63,634 nucleotides of DNA from Streptomyces griseus. GTDB taxonomy: Bacteria > Actinomycetota > Actinomycetes > Streptomycetales > Streptomycetaceae. Position numbers and translations under genes: made by a program. The stretch lies in the NCBI RefSeq assembly GCF_001715295.1, contig NZ_MDKB01000005.1, forward strand, positions 1-63,634, in the 5' to 3' direction. The notes beneath the pieces were generated by a model that had not been told where the DNA came from, did not search any database, and was given only the letters and a program-made list of their open reading frames with translations. This document shows positions 37,153 to 46,304 of the stretch, in pieces; the first letter of the stretch is position 1, and each line of letters begins with the position of its first letter.

Positions 37153-37920
37153 TCAGGCGTTGGGATCGAAGGGGACGCCCGCCGGCAGGGCCCGCGCCAG
37201 GTGGGTCTTGAAGCTGCCGTCCTTGATGCCGAGGACGGCGCTGCCGAAGTCGGCCTGGGTCAGCTTGTCCCGCAGGCCCTCGGGATATCCGTTCCAGCCG
37301 ACGAGGGCGGGGAACTGCCACGCGTGGCGGTGGTTCTCCGGGGGCTCGTCGCCGGAGTTCGCGGGACGGAAGCAGTGCGTGCCCAGCCCGTCCTTGTGGT
37401 AGACGACCTTGGGATGGCTCCCCTCCCACCGGATGCTGTCACGGCCGTAGACGTCGAAGTCGCCGTGGGCGGAGGTGGACACGTACTTCGCCTCGTCGTT
37501 CTGCACCCACACGACCACGTGCTCCCAGTCGTGTCTGTGCCCGCCGAGGCCGCTGCCGGCCACGGCCTGGTCCTTCTCGAAGTAGAGGCCGTACATGACG
37601 GCGCACCAGCCGTTGTTGCACGTGTGGCGGGAGTAGCTGTTGGTGTTGTCCAGGTCCCACGCGTCGCGGCAACTGCCGTTGACCGCGCCGGTGGTCTTCA
37701 GACCCGGGGCGATCGTCCCGTCGGGGCCGATGGCGGGGGTGGGGTAACAACCGTCCGTGTCGTAGTCGAAGGCGGGCTGGAAGGTCTGCTCGATCGCGTC
37801 CGCCCGCGCGGGTAACGCGGTCGGCGGATCCGCGAGGGCGGTGCCGGCCGTGGTCATGACGAGCACGAAGGCACCGGTGGCGGCGAGGGGGATTCTGCGG
37901 AACGACGGGCTGCGAAGCAT
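37153..37920 (-). CDS. Secreted NLP (NPP1-family) protein
   Basis: A 255-residue exported protein of the necrosis- and ethylene-inducing-peptide-like family. Signal peptide about residues 1-31 (ending TALADPP). The family heptapeptide is intact (GHRHDWE), as are the surrounding VVVWVQ and paired cysteines (TCNNGWC). NLPs of microbes bind plant sphingolipids and many damage eudicot membranes; some bacterial members are not toxic. The start at 37920 gives the shortest sensible signal peptide. It stands alone, 12 kb from a cellulase pair. Confidence 0.9.
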   Translation of the reverse strand: MLRSPSFRRIPLAATGAFVLVMTTAGTALADPPTALPARADAIEQTFQPAFDYDTDGCYPTPAIGPDGTIAPGLKTTGAVNGSCRDAWDLDNTNSYSRHTCNNGWCAVMYGLYFEKDQAVAGSGLGGHRHDWEHVVVWVQNDEAKYVSTSAHGDFDVYGRDSIRWEGSHPKVVYHKDGLGTHCFRPANSGDEPPENHRHAWQFPALVGWNGYPEGLRDKLTQADFGSAVLGIKDGSFKTHLARALPAGVPFDPNA

Positions 37921-38029
37921 GGGGGTCCTCCCGGTCGGCGCGCGTGGGGGCACGCGACTAGGCTTGGCATGCCCACCGCAAAGCGATCGAACCCTCGTCC
38001 GCGCACCCGGGACGGCGGCAGCCCGGTCG

Positions 38030-39166
38030 TCAGCGGGCCCCGGCCGTCGCCGAGACCCCCGTACCGTCCCGTACCGCCCTGCCCGGACGCAGCGTCCAGG
38101 GCACCGGGTCGGTGTTGGTCAGCCACCCTCCGGCGATCAGGCGTCGTACGACGAGGACGCGCAGCTCACGACGCTGCTTGCCCCAGCCCATGCCCAGGCA
38201 GAGCTGCTTCACCGAGGGGCCGTGGCCGTGCGACGCGCGGAAGGCGGCGGCGAACCGCGCGGCGCGCGGCCCCTCGTCGGGGTGAGCGGCCTCCCACGCC
38301 GCACACGCGGCACGCACCTTGTCGTCGGCCTGTACGGGAACGGCCGCGCGCATGAAGGCCTCTGCGACCTTCTCCGTGGGCAGCGCGCATTGCGGGCAGT
38401 TCTCCACGGCCTCCACGTGCCGTCGCAGCGCCGCGCTCGCCCGCGCCTTCCACTCCCCCCAGGTCGGCGCGGGTGTCGCCGTCCCGCCGTCCGCCCGGGA
38501 GGGGACGGGGGGCGGGGGGCGCATTCCCGACAGGTGCCGCACCGGATCCGCGAGTCGGTAGCGGTCGGCGTCCGCGTCGAGGAGGAACCCCTTGGCCAGG
38601 AGTTCGGGCAGTGCGGCCCGGCACCACCCGGGCAGTTCGCCGGGGATCGGGGCGTAGGCGTCGGAGGGACCATGGGCGGCCAGGAAGAGTGCGGTCAGTC
38701 GCGCTTCGGACGAAGTCTTCCTGAGGGGCTTGGCCGCAAGGGTGCGGGTGGTCCACCCGGAGACACGGGACCGCATCAGCTTGCCGAAGGGCAGCCGGTT
38801 CTCCGGCCCGGCCCCCAGGTCCGGCACGGTGACCGGCACGGGGACGTCCGGGCTGTCCCCGAAAAGGGCCTCCTGCCCCCGCCACCCCAGGACGGCCACA
38901 GCGGCGACGGCACCTTCCGCGTCGGACAGACGCAGCGCACGCAGGTCCTGGGCGGTGAGGTTGCCGATTCCCGTGCGGGCGGCACGAATGGCGACGACCG
39001 TGGCGAGGAGCTGCGCGTCGGCCGTGTGCAGCGGCAGTGCGGCCACGTACCCGAGGAGCCGGCGGGCGGCGACGCCCTGCTGGTGGGTCAGCAGGAACGG
39101 TCGCGGAGTGGTGCCCGGGGCGGAGGGGGCCGGGGCAGGACGGGGGCTGGAGGAAGAGTGGGGCAC
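38030..39166 (-). CDS. 378-aa protein of unknown function with helical C-terminus
   Basis: A 378-residue soluble protein with a Pro/Ser-rich start, a middle resembling a winged-helix repeat (AKPLRKTSSEARLTALFLAAHG, then LPELLAKGFLLDADADRYRLADPV), a CPQC pair near residue 285, and a C-terminal segment (GPSVKQLCLGMGWGKQRRELRVLVVRRLI) that looks like another winged helix. I infer a DNA-binding type of protein. Typical Streptomyces composition argues that it is a real gene. No family name can be given. Confidence 0.65.
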   Translation of the reverse strand: MPHSSSSPRPAPAPSAPGTTPRPFLLTHQQGVAARRLLGYVAALPLHTADAQLLATVVAIRAARTGIGNLTAQDLRALRLSDAEGAVAAVAVLGWRGQEALFGDSPDVPVPVTVPDLGAGPENRLPFGKLMRSRVSGWTTRTLAAKPLRKTSSEARLTALFLAAHGPSDAYAPIPGELPGWCRAALPELLAKGFLLDADADRYRLADPVRHLSGMRPPPPVPSRADGGTATPAPTWGEWKARASAALRRHVEAVENCPQCALPTEKVAEAFMRAAVPVQADDKVRAACAAWEAAHPDEGPRAARFAAAFRASHGHGPSVKQLCLGMGWGKQRRELRVLVVRRLIAGGWLTNTDPVPWTLRPGRAVRDGTGVSATAGAR

Positions 39167-39507
39167 ATCACCTACAACGTGCCGACAGGACCGAGGTCAC
39201 CACTCGTACTTCCGTACGGTCACAGGTGCGGTCGCGCCTGCCGGCATCGGCTGTGAACCGCGCGGCCCCAGCGTCCCGGTCTGCGGCCGAACGGTACGAC
39301 CCGATACCACCCTGGACAAGGCCGGTGGCGCCGGCCCGTACCGGCTTCGCACAGACCGGCACGACCGTGCTGAACAGCCGTCCGGGCCTGCGTTTCGTCC
39401 GGCCTCCCCCCTTCGGGTCCGCCGGGCCGGAGACCGGGTCCGGCGGGATACGCGTCGGTGGCGGACCGCGTCGCGGTCCGCCACCGACGCGTGAGGCCGG
39501 GGAGGGG
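39167..39507. other. Short gene-free region with a PepSY-gene terminator
   Basis: A 341-bp region upstream of the unknown 378-aa protein and downstream of the PepSY lipoprotein, both on the minus strand. It should hold the promoter of the former and contains the terminator of the latter (39450-39492). Confidence 0.5.
39450..39492 (-). terminator. 20-bp perfect hairpin after the PepSY lipoprotein gene
   Basis: Two perfect 20-nt complementary arms (starting ACGCGTCGGT) with a 3-nt loop begin 15 nt after the lipoprotein stop codon. A very strong factor-independent-like terminator. Confidence 0.85.
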
Positions 39508-40338
39508 TCAGTCGTCGCTGACTTCCGCCTTGATGACGGTGTCGGTGGCCGCGTCCACCTCGAAGTCGGTCTTGTTCCAGTCCTTGCCGACCACCTCGAC
39601 CTTCCAGACCAGGACCTGGTCGGAGTTCTCGTCGAGGTCGGCCGAGGTGACCGTGCCCTTCGTCTTGTCGGTGGCCGTCTTGGCAGCCTGCTGCGGGGTC
39701 ACCTTCGCCTTGGCGATCCACTCGGACATCTGCTGCTTCTCGGCATCGGTCTGATCGGTGACCGGCTTGGAGTCGAGCACGGCGCCGGAGACCGCGTCGA
39801 TGGTCACCACGTGCGCGGTGCCGTCCTTCTCCACGACCTCCGCGACCCACTTGGCGCCCGCGGAACTGCCGCTCGGACTGGGGCTGCCGGTGGCGGTGCT
39901 CGGACTCGGGCTCGCGCTGCCGCTGGGAGAGGTGCTCCCGCTGCCGCTCGGGCTCGGGCTCCCGCTCGCCTGGTTGCCGTCGTCCAGGCCCTTGAGGTCG
40001 AGCTCGGCCAGCTTCCCGCCGGACACCGCGCCGAGGGCGGTGGTGGCCGCCTTGTCGAAGGTGACCTTGACGGTCGAGAGGAAGCTCTTGCGCGCCATCT
40101 GGTCCTGTGTCAGCTGGGCCGTGCTGGACGGGCTGCCGGAGACGCTCCCGGACGGGCTGGCCGTCTGGTTCGGCATGACCTTGGCAGCTTCCGAGGTCGC
40201 AGCGGTTGTCCGGTCTCCGCCGTCCTGCCCGCAGCCGGTCACCAGGGCGGAGGCAAGGACTGCGCACAGGGCTCCGGCGACGTGGAGCCGGCGGGTGCGC
40301 GGGGAAACGTGTCTGTTGCGTCGGGGCTGAAGTCTCAT
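39508..40338 (-). CDS. PepSY-domain lipoprotein
   Basis: A 276-residue surface lipoprotein: basic start, hydrophobic core and lipobox LVTGC near residue 36. Two PepSY-type units flank a low-complexity linker of SPSPSG repeats (about residues 125-160): KAATTALGAVSGGKLAELDL before it, and WVAEVVEKDGTAHVVTIDAVSGAVL then VWKVEVVGKDWNKTDFEVDAATDTVIKAE after it. PepSY domains are thought to inhibit or modulate secreted proteases. A GTG at 40308 is an alternative start. It is monocistronic with its own terminator. Confidence 0.85.
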   Translation of the reverse strand: MRLQPRRNRHVSPRTRRLHVAGALCAVLASALVTGCGQDGGDRTTAATSEAAKVMPNQTASPSGSVSGSPSSTAQLTQDQMARKSFLSTVKVTFDKAATTALGAVSGGKLAELDLKGLDDGNQASGSPSPSGSGSTSPSGSASPSPSTATGSPSPSGSSAGAKWVAEVVEKDGTAHVVTIDAVSGAVLDSKPVTDQTDAEKQQMSEWIAKAKVTPQQAAKTATDKTKGTVTSADLDENSDQVLVWKVEVVGKDWNKTDFEVDAATDTVIKAEVSDD

Positions 40339-40582
40339 ACCGCATGACTAGCCGCGCCTGCGGACAGTCATGTTGGGCGACCGGCGGCTGTCACCCGAAC
40401 GACGGTGTGGTCCCCCCGTTCGCCGTCGCGCTGCGCCTCGGCCCCGCTCCGCGATCCGTCCGGGCCTCGTGGCCCCTCCCGGTAACCGTTCCGGGGCCCT
40501 CGGCGCCGCCGTCCGGGCCCGGACGGCGAAACGACGCCGGTCCGCGTGCACCGGCGTCGTTCTCCGAGACCCGCGGGCGGCG

Positions 40583-40834
40583 TCAGGCAGTCAGCTGCAC
40601 CTCGGACGGAACCGTCCCGCCCACCGGCCCCGCGGACGGGACGGCGCGCAACTGCGCCTCCGCGGCGAGCAGGGCGTCCGGCACCGTCCGGGTCCCCGTG
40701 GTGACGCAGAGGGTGTAGGAGACGTCCTCGAGACGACGGCCGCTCTCGGAGGTCCCGAGCCGTGCGTGGGCGCTGCGCAGTGATTCGTAGCGCTCGACGA
40801 GATCACGCAGCGTCGCGGGATTGGCCATCAGCAC
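40583..40834 (-). CDS. DUF5133-family small protein
   Basis: An 83-residue protein, VLMANPATLRDLVERYESLR, then LEDVSYTLCVTTGTR, a pattern I recognise as DUF5133 of Streptomyces. The GTG at 40834 was chosen because it has GAGAGGAA at the right distance and gives the family's usual opening; ATG 40828 is the alternative. These proteins are small, soluble and probably involved in regulation, but have no proven role. Confidence 0.75.
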   Translation of the reverse strand: MLMANPATLRDLVERYESLRSAHARLGTSESGRRLEDVSYTLCVTTGTRTVPDALLAAEAQLRAVPSAGPVGGTVPSEVQLTA

Positions 40835-41128
40835 GGCAGTTCCTCTCCACAGGGCGGCCGGGGGCCAGCGCCCCGCACCGACGATGTCCGATCGCGCCGG
40901 CGGTCCGCCTGGCGTCACGGGCGCGGCCGTGCGAAGTGGTCAGCACGTGTCCGGTCCCTTGCAGATGATGGTCGCCCCGCCTCACGAAAAGCGCATCCGG
41001 AATCGCGGGCGGTCACGCGTCCGCTCCCCCGGAGTCCCGGTTGCTCCATCTGCGCCATGTGCGCCGGTGCGGAACAATGAAGACGTCGGGTGGCTCGCTG
41101 CTGCTCGCGGCCCGGTCAGGAGGCGGTC

Positions 41129-41374
41129 ATGGATTACCCGGAAAGTTACGAGCTGATATTCCAGGCGACCGGCGCCGCGGACGACGTCGTCGTCGTCCAC
41201 CTCACGGCCCGGTCGGGTGCGGGCGGGTATCCGATCTACGAGGACGAGACCGGCATCGTGCGCGCGGAGATCAGCGAGCGGGGCGAGGTCCGGATGCAGG
41301 CCAGCGGGGGGCATCAGGTTCTCCGTGTACCGCTGCTCGCGAGGCCGCTGAGCCACGGACGCCGCACCGGCTGA
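41129..41374 (+). CDS. DUF6296-family small protein
   Basis: An 81-residue protein (MDYPESYELIFQ, GGYPIYEDETGIVRAEISERGEVRM, ASGGHQVLR) that matches the DUF6296 pattern of Streptomyces as I recall it. AGGAGG lies six bases before ATG 41129. It is predicted to be a small all-beta protein. Function unknown; it is not part of the fru operon, which starts 120 bp downstream behind its own operator. Confidence 0.7.
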   Translation: MDYPESYELIFQATGAADDVVVVHLTARSGAGGYPIYEDETGIVRAEISERGEVRMQASGGHQVLRVPLLARPLSHGRRTG

Positions 41375-41427
41375 GAGAACCGGGCGTCGGCTCACCACTC
41401 CGTTCCGGCGCCCCTTCACATCACTCG

Positions 41428-41495
41428 ATGCCCGAATGTGTTTACTTTCCTGCCACGCAACCGTAGTCTGCCGCTCAACCAACAGACTCGGGCAT
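41428..41495 (+). promoter_or_regulatory. Candidate FruR operator/promoter region
   Basis: ATGCCCGA at 41428-41435 and its exact inverted copy TCGGGCAT at 41488-41495 bracket an AT-richer segment (TTTACT...TAGTCT, 23-bp spacing) that could be a promoter. The symmetry immediately before the DeoR-type regulator suggests autoregulation by looping or two half-sites. Confidence 0.4.
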
Positions 41496-41514
41496 GGAAC
41501 GGATACGTAACCAC

Positions 41515-42276
41515 ATGTACGCACCGGAGCGGCAGCAGGAGATCCTGCGCCTCGCAGGCGAGAGCGGCCGCGTCGACGTCCTCTCGCTGGCCGAGCAGTT
41601 CCAGGTGACCGCCGAGACCGTCCGGCGTGACCTGAAGGTCCTCGACAGTGCGGGGCTCCTGCGCAGGGTCCACGGCGGCGCGATCCCCGCCGGGAGGCTC
41701 GGCTTCGAGCCGGATCTCGCCGAGCGGGACACCGTGGCCGCGGACGAGAAGGACCGCATCGCCGCCGCCGCACTGGGGGAACTGCCCGCTCAGGGCAACA
41801 TCGTCATCGACGCCGGTACGACGACCGCCAGACTCGCGGCCGTCGTACCGATCGACTCGTGCCTCACCGTCGTCACCCATGCGCTGCCTGTGGCGGCCCG
41901 GCTCGCCGACCACCCGGGCATCTCCCTGCACCTGGTCGGCGGGCGGGTCCGCCACCGCACCCGCGCCGCCGTCGACGCCTGGGCGCTGCGCGCGTACGGC
42001 GAGATCAACGCCGATGTCGTCTTCCTCGCGACGAACGGCTTCTCACCCGGCGGCGGACTGACGACCCCGGACCTGGCGGAGGCGGCGGTCAAGCGTGCGG
42101 TGATCGCGGCGGCCCGCAGGGTCGTACTGCTCGCCGACTCCGGCAAGGCGGGCCAGGAGCACTTCGCCCGCTTCGGCGACCTCTCCGACGTCGACCTGCT
42201 CATCACGGACACGGGGCTCAGCCCCGAGGACGCCCGGGCCATCGAGAACCTGGGCACGGAAGTGGTACGCGCATGA
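41515..42276 (+). CDS. fruR: DeoR/GlpR-family repressor of the fructose operon
   Basis: A 253-residue DeoR-type regulator. N-terminal HTH: MYAPERQQEILRLAGESGRVDVLSLAEQFQVTAETVRRDL (recognition helix TAETVRRDL). The sugar-phosphate sensor domain has IDAGTTT and LATNGFSPGGGL. The start was set at 41515, the conserved MYAxERQ; ATG 41494 is possible. Its stop overlaps the 1-phosphofructokinase start (ATGA). Release by fructose-1-phosphate is the known behaviour of such FruR proteins. Confidence 0.9.
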   Translation: MYAPERQQEILRLAGESGRVDVLSLAEQFQVTAETVRRDLKVLDSAGLLRRVHGGAIPAGRLGFEPDLAERDTVAADEKDRIAAAALGELPAQGNIVIDAGTTTARLAAVVPIDSCLTVVTHALPVAARLADHPGISLHLVGGRVRHRTRAAVDAWALRAYGEINADVVFLATNGFSPGGGLTTPDLAEAAVKRAVIAAARRVVLLADSGKAGQEHFARFGDLSDVDLLITDTGLSPEDARAIENLGTEVVRA

Positions 42277-43220
42277 TTCTGACCGTCACCCCCAATCCCA
42301 GCCTGGACCGGACCTACGAACTGCCGGGGCTCACCCGGGGCGCCGTGCTCCGGGCCACGCTGGACCGTGTCGACCCCGGCGGCAAGGGGGTCAACGTCTC
42401 CCGCGCCGTCGCCGCCGCCGGACACCGCACCGTCGCCGTGGCACCGCTGGGCGGCCCCGAAGGAGCGTTGCTGGCCCGGTTGCTGGGCGAGCACGGCATC
42501 GAGGCCGCCGGGGTCCCGATCGCCGGCAGTACCCGCGTCAACGTCACCCTGGTCGAGCCGGACGGCACGCTCACCAAGGTCAACGCCGCCGGGCCCGAGA
42601 TCGGGCCGGCCGAGGCCGAAGCCCTCCTGGACGCGGTGCGGGCACGGTCGGCGGGTGCGGACTGGATCGCCTGCTGCGGCAGTCTGCCCCGTGGGCTGCC
42701 GCCGCGGTGGTACGCGGAACTGGTGGCCCGCAGCCATCGCGCCGGGGCCCGCATCGCCCTCGACACCTCGGGTGCGGCACTGGTCGCGGCGCTGCCGCAG
42801 CGCCCGGACGTCGTCAAGCCGAACACCGAGGAGCTGGCCGAGGCGGTCGGCCGTCCGCTCGTGACGGTCGGTGACGCCGTCAAGGCGGCGCAGGAGCTGT
42901 GCGAACGGGGAGCGCGGTCCGTGCTGGCAAGTCTGGGCGCCACCGGGCAACTGCTGGTGGAGGAGGCCGGAGCGTATTTCGCCTCCGCGCGGGTGGATAC
43001 GGTCCGCAGCAACGTGGGCGCCGGGGACGCGTCCCTCGCGGGCTTCCTGACCGCGGGCGGGACGGGCCTGGCCGCCCTGGCCTCCGCCGTGGCGCACGGC
43101 GCTGCTGCGGTCCAGCTCGCCGGGAGCGTCATGCCGGCCCCGGACGGCCTCGACCTCTCCGCAGTGGTGACGACCGCTGACATCCCGGTGGACCTCGCCC
43201 TGAGCGAGCCGGCTCCATGA
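42273..43220 (+). CDS. fruK: 1-phosphofructokinase
   Basis: A 315-residue PfkB-family kinase that phosphorylates fructose-1-phosphate at C6. It starts ILTVTPNPSLDRTYEL, has DPGGKGVNVSRAV, and the PfkB signature VGAGDASLAGF with the catalytic Asp. It overlaps fruR by 4 nt and is followed by the fructose PTS permease at 94 nt, the standard Streptomyces fruRKA order. Confidence 0.95.
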   Translation: MILTVTPNPSLDRTYELPGLTRGAVLRATLDRVDPGGKGVNVSRAVAAAGHRTVAVAPLGGPEGALLARLLGEHGIEAAGVPIAGSTRVNVTLVEPDGTLTKVNAAGPEIGPAEAEALLDAVRARSAGADWIACCGSLPRGLPPRWYAELVARSHRAGARIALDTSGAALVAALPQRPDVVKPNTEELAEAVGRPLVTVGDAVKAAQELCERGARSVLASLGATGQLLVEEAGAYFASARVDTVRSNVGAGDASLAGFLTAGGTGLAALASAVAHGAAAVQLAGSVMPAPDGLDLSAVVTTADIPVDLALSEPAP

Positions 43221-43314
43221 CCGCCCTGACCTGGCACTGCCCTCCCGCACCCCCTCACCCCCGATCCGCCCCCCAGGCCCGTCCCCGGACGGCCCACGAG
43301 CAAGGAGCCCCGCG

Positions 43315-45444
43315 ATGAGCGAGCTGATCACCGCGGACCTGGTCGACCTCGATCTGTCCGCCGAGACGAAGAGCGCAGCGAGCCGTTCCCTGGCCGAACG
43401 GATGGCCGCGGCCGGCCGCGTGACCGACCTCGACGGCTTTCTCGCCGACGTGGCGGCCCGAGAGGCCCAGATGCCGACCGGCCTGGACGGGGGGATCGGC
43501 ATACCGCACTGCAGGAGCGCCCACGTGACCGCGCCGACGCTGGCCTTCGGCCGCAGTGCCCGCGGCATCGACTTCGGCGCACCCGACGGGCCCGCGGACC
43601 TCGTGTTCCTGATCGCCGCGCCGGCCGGCGCGGACGACGACCACCTCACCATTCTGTCCGCTCTGGCGCGGCGGCTGATGGACCCGGCGTTCACCGACGC
43701 GCTGCGGGCGGAGACCGACCCGGCCGCCGCCGCGGCCCTGGTCCGCGGGGAGCAGGTCCCGGCGCCGTCCGCCCCGGGAGCGACCACAGGTGACCCGGAG
43801 ACGGCCGAGGCGCCGGTTCCGGCGGGTACGCCGGGACCGGCGGGTACGCCGGGACCGGCGGGTACGCCGGGACCGGCGGGTACGCCGGGACCGGCGGGTA
43901 CGCCGGGACCGGCGGGTACGCCGGGACCGGCTGCTGCCTCGGGAGCCTCCGAGGCAGCAGGGGAGCCGTTCCGGATCGTCGCCGTGACGTCCTGCCCCAC
44001 CGGCATCGCGCACACCTACATGGCCGCCGAGTCGCTGGAGGCGGCCGCCCGCGCGGAAGGAGTCGTCCTCAGCGTCGAGACCCAGGGATCGGCCGGTTTC
44101 GAGCGGCTGGACCCGGCCGTCATCGCCTCCGCGGACGCGGTCATATGGGCGCACGACGTCGAGGTGCGGGACAGGGCACGGTTCGCCGGCAAACCCCTCG
44201 TGGACGTCGGGGTGAAGGCGGGGATCAGCCGGCCCGCGGAGCTCGTGGCCGAGGCCCGCCGCAGGGCCGAGCGCGGCGAGATCGGCCGGGTCGCCGGCGG
44301 CGACAGCGCCGAGGAGGGTACCGGCGGCGGTGCGGGCGGCGTCCCGGCGCACTTCGGCGTCCGGCTGCGGACGTACCTGATGTCCGGCGTCAGCTACATG
44401 GTGCCGTTCGTCGCGGCCGGCGGGCTCCTCATCGCGCTGTCCTTCGCCCTCGGGGGCTACGAGATCGCGAGCGCGAAGTCGGTCGCCGATCACTTCGTCT
44501 GGGGCGAGGTGGACAGCTGGGCCGCACTGCTCAACCAGATCGGTACGGCCGCGTTCGGTTTCCTGGTCCCGGTACTGGCCGGGTACATCGCGTACGGGAT
44601 GGCGGACAGGCCGGCGCTCGTCCCCGGCTTCGTCGGCGGCGCCGTCGCGCTCACCGTCGACGCGGGCTTCCTCGGGGGTCTGGTCGCCGGGCTGCTGGCC
44701 GGTGCGGTGGTGATGGCGATCCAGCGGGTGAAGGTGCACCGCACCCTACGGGGCATCATGCCGGTGCTCGTGATACCGCTGCTCGCGTCGATCGCCGTCG
44801 GCTTCCTGATGTTCATCGTGGTCGGCAAGCCGATCGCCTCCCTGCAGAGTGCTCTCACCGAGTGGCTGAACGGGCTGTCGGGCTCCAACGCGGTCGTGCT
44901 CGGCGTCGTCCTCGGCCTGATGATGTGTTTCGACATGGGAGGCCCGCTGAACAAGGTGGCGTACGCCTTCGCCGTCGGCGGTCTGGCCGACCCCACACCC
45001 GGCAGCCTCAAGGTGATGGCCGCGGTCATGGCCGCGGGTATGGTCCCCCCGCTGGCGATGGCGCTGGCGACGACGGTACGGGGCGGGCTGTTCACCCGTA
45101 CCGAGCGGGAGAACGGCCGGGCCGCGTGGGTGCTGGGGGCGTCCTTCATCAGCGAGGGCGCCATCCCCTTCGCCGCCGCCGACCCCATGCGGGTGATTCC
45201 GTCCGTGATGGCCGGCGGAGCCGTCACCGGCGCTCTTTCCATGGCCTTCGGCTGCACACTCCGCGCCCCGCACGGCGGCGTCTTCGTCGTCCCGCTGATC
45301 GGTGAGCCGTTCCTGTATCTGGTGGCGGTCGCGGCGGGCACTGCGGTGGCCGCCGGCCTGGTCGTCACCCTCAAGGGCCTGAGGCGCAACCCGGAGGCCG
45401 CCGCCGTGGCAGCCGGGAAGCCCGAAGTCCCCGTCACCGTCTGA
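43315..45444 (+). CDS. fruA: Fructose PTS permease, EIIABC
   Basis: A 709-residue fused transporter. EIIA comes first (phospho-His in GGIGIPHCR, about residue 64), then a Pro/Gly/Thr linker, EIIB (phospho-Cys in SCPTGIAHTYMAAE, about residue 227) and membrane EIIC from about residue 355 (SGVSYMVPFVAAGGLL, then CFDMGGPLNK and the APHGG loop). It imports fructose as fructose-1-phosphate. The EIIA-EIIB linker contains six PAGTPG repeats encoded by an 18-bp tandem repeat, so its length may vary between strains. Confidence 0.96.
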   Translation: MSELITADLVDLDLSAETKSAASRSLAERMAAAGRVTDLDGFLADVAAREAQMPTGLDGGIGIPHCRSAHVTAPTLAFGRSARGIDFGAPDGPADLVFLIAAPAGADDDHLTILSALARRLMDPAFTDALRAETDPAAAAALVRGEQVPAPSAPGATTGDPETAEAPVPAGTPGPAGTPGPAGTPGPAGTPGPAGTPGPAGTPGPAAASGASEAAGEPFRIVAVTSCPTGIAHTYMAAESLEAAARAEGVVLSVETQGSAGFERLDPAVIASADAVIWAHDVEVRDRARFAGKPLVDVGVKAGISRPAELVAEARRRAERGEIGRVAGGDSAEEGTGGGAGGVPAHFGVRLRTYLMSGVSYMVPFVAAGGLLIALSFALGGYEIASAKSVADHFVWGEVDSWAALLNQIGTAAFGFLVPVLAGYIAYGMADRPALVPGFVGGAVALTVDAGFLGGLVAGLLAGAVVMAIQRVKVHRTLRGIMPVLVIPLLASIAVGFLMFIVVGKPIASLQSALTEWLNGLSGSNAVVLGVVLGLMMCFDMGGPLNKVAYAFAVGGLADPTPGSLKVMAAVMAAGMVPPLAMALATTVRGGLFTRTERENGRAAWVLGASFISEGAIPFAAADPMRVIPSVMAGGAVTGALSMAFGCTLRAPHGGVFVVPLIGEPFLYLVAVAAGTAVAAGLVVTLKGLRRNPEAAAVAAGKPEVPVTV
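43819..43926 (+). repeat. Six 18-bp tandem repeats in the fruA linker
   Basis: The unit CCGGCGGGTACGCCGGGA occurs six times without visible mismatch and encodes PAGTPG. Because 18 is a multiple of 3, gain or loss of units changes only linker length. Confidence 0.95.
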
Positions 45445-45498
45445 GCGTTCCGGAACCGTCCGTGAGCGCGTCCGTCACCCGTCCTCAGGAGGAACCCC

Positions 45499-45771
45499 AT
45501 GTACCAGCGCACCGTCTCCGTCGGCTCCCCCGGCGGGCTGCACGCCCGGCCGGCTTCGCTCTTCGTCCGGGCGGCCACGCGCCAGCCGGTCCCGGTGACC
45601 GTGGCCCGTGACGGCCGCGATCCCGTCGACGCGCGCAGCATGCTGTCGGTGCTCGCCCTGGCGGCCCAGCACGGCGACGCCCTGACGCTGTCCGCTGTCG
45701 GCGAGGGCGCGGCGGAGGCGGTGGACGAACTGGCCGCCCTGGTCGCCCAGGACCTCGACGCCACGGCGTGA
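45499..45771 (+). CDS. ptsH: HPr phosphocarrier protein (accessory)
   Basis: A 90-residue HPr: GLHARPASLFVRAA contains the phospho-accepting His, and DARSMLSVLALAA has the Ser of the regulatory site region. It passes phosphate from enzyme I to EIIA. It is 54 nt downstream of fruA with AGGAGG before the ATG, thus in the fru operon, and its stop overlaps the next gene (GTGA). The main HPr of Streptomyces is usually encoded elsewhere, so this may be a dedicated copy. Confidence 0.9.
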   Translation: MYQRTVSVGSPGGLHARPASLFVRAATRQPVPVTVARDGRDPVDARSMLSVLALAAQHGDALTLSAVGEGAAEAVDELAALVAQDLDATA

Positions 45772-46205
45772 GCGTGGAGCACTGGGACACGGAGGCCGCG
45801 GGGGTGCTGCGGCTGCCCTCCGGACGTACGGTCCGCGGTCGGGGTCTGCGGCGCCCGGTGCCGGCGGGCCTCACCCCGACCTTCGCGGTCCACCTGCTGG
45901 GCAGGCAACCTCCCCCGGTTGCCTGGGAGTCCCGGTGGCTTCGCTGGCCGGACTTCCGGCTTCCGGCCGATCGCCGGGTGGCCAGCAGCGTGCTCGTGGA
46001 GGCCTGGCGCCGGGCCGCGGAGGAGCGGGTGGAGGTCGCCTGCGGAGGTGGCCGGGGGCGCACGGGGACGGCTCTGGCGTGTCTGGCGGTGCTGGACGGT
46101 GTGCCGCCGGAGGAGGCGGTCGGTTTCGTGCGGCGCGAGTATCACCCCGGCGCCGTGGAGACCCCCTGGCAGCGCCGGTACGTTCTGCGCTTCGCGCAGC
46201 CGTGA
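45768..46205 (+). CDS. Tyrosine-phosphatase-like protein coupled to HPr
   Basis: A 145-residue protein starting with GTG inside the HPr stop (GTGA). It carries the phosphatase P-loop C(X)5R as VEVACGGGRGRTGTALACLAVL, preceded by WPDFRLPAD, which may supply the general acid. Cysteine-based phosphatases with this loop act on phosphotyrosine or related substrates. The overlap with HPr suggests they are made together; whether it dephosphorylates PTS proteins is speculation. It is last in the fru operon. Confidence 0.75.
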   Translation: MSVEHWDTEAAGVLRLPSGRTVRGRGLRRPVPAGLTPTFAVHLLGRQPPPVAWESRWLRWPDFRLPADRRVASSVLVEAWRRAAEERVEVACGGGRGRTGTALACLAVLDGVPPEEAVGFVRREYHPGAVETPWQRRYVLRFAQP

Positions 46206-46304
46206 CCGCCTGGCGGCGTACGCGCACTCACGGCCGTGCGCCACCGTCACGGCCGTCGAGGCCGCGTCGGAGACGGCCCCGGCCCCCGGGAGGCCCGGCC
46301 GGGG

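Noticed and set aside
43819..43926. Possible CRISPR-like array from regular repeats
   Set aside because: Units are adjacent with no spacers and lie in the fruA reading frame.
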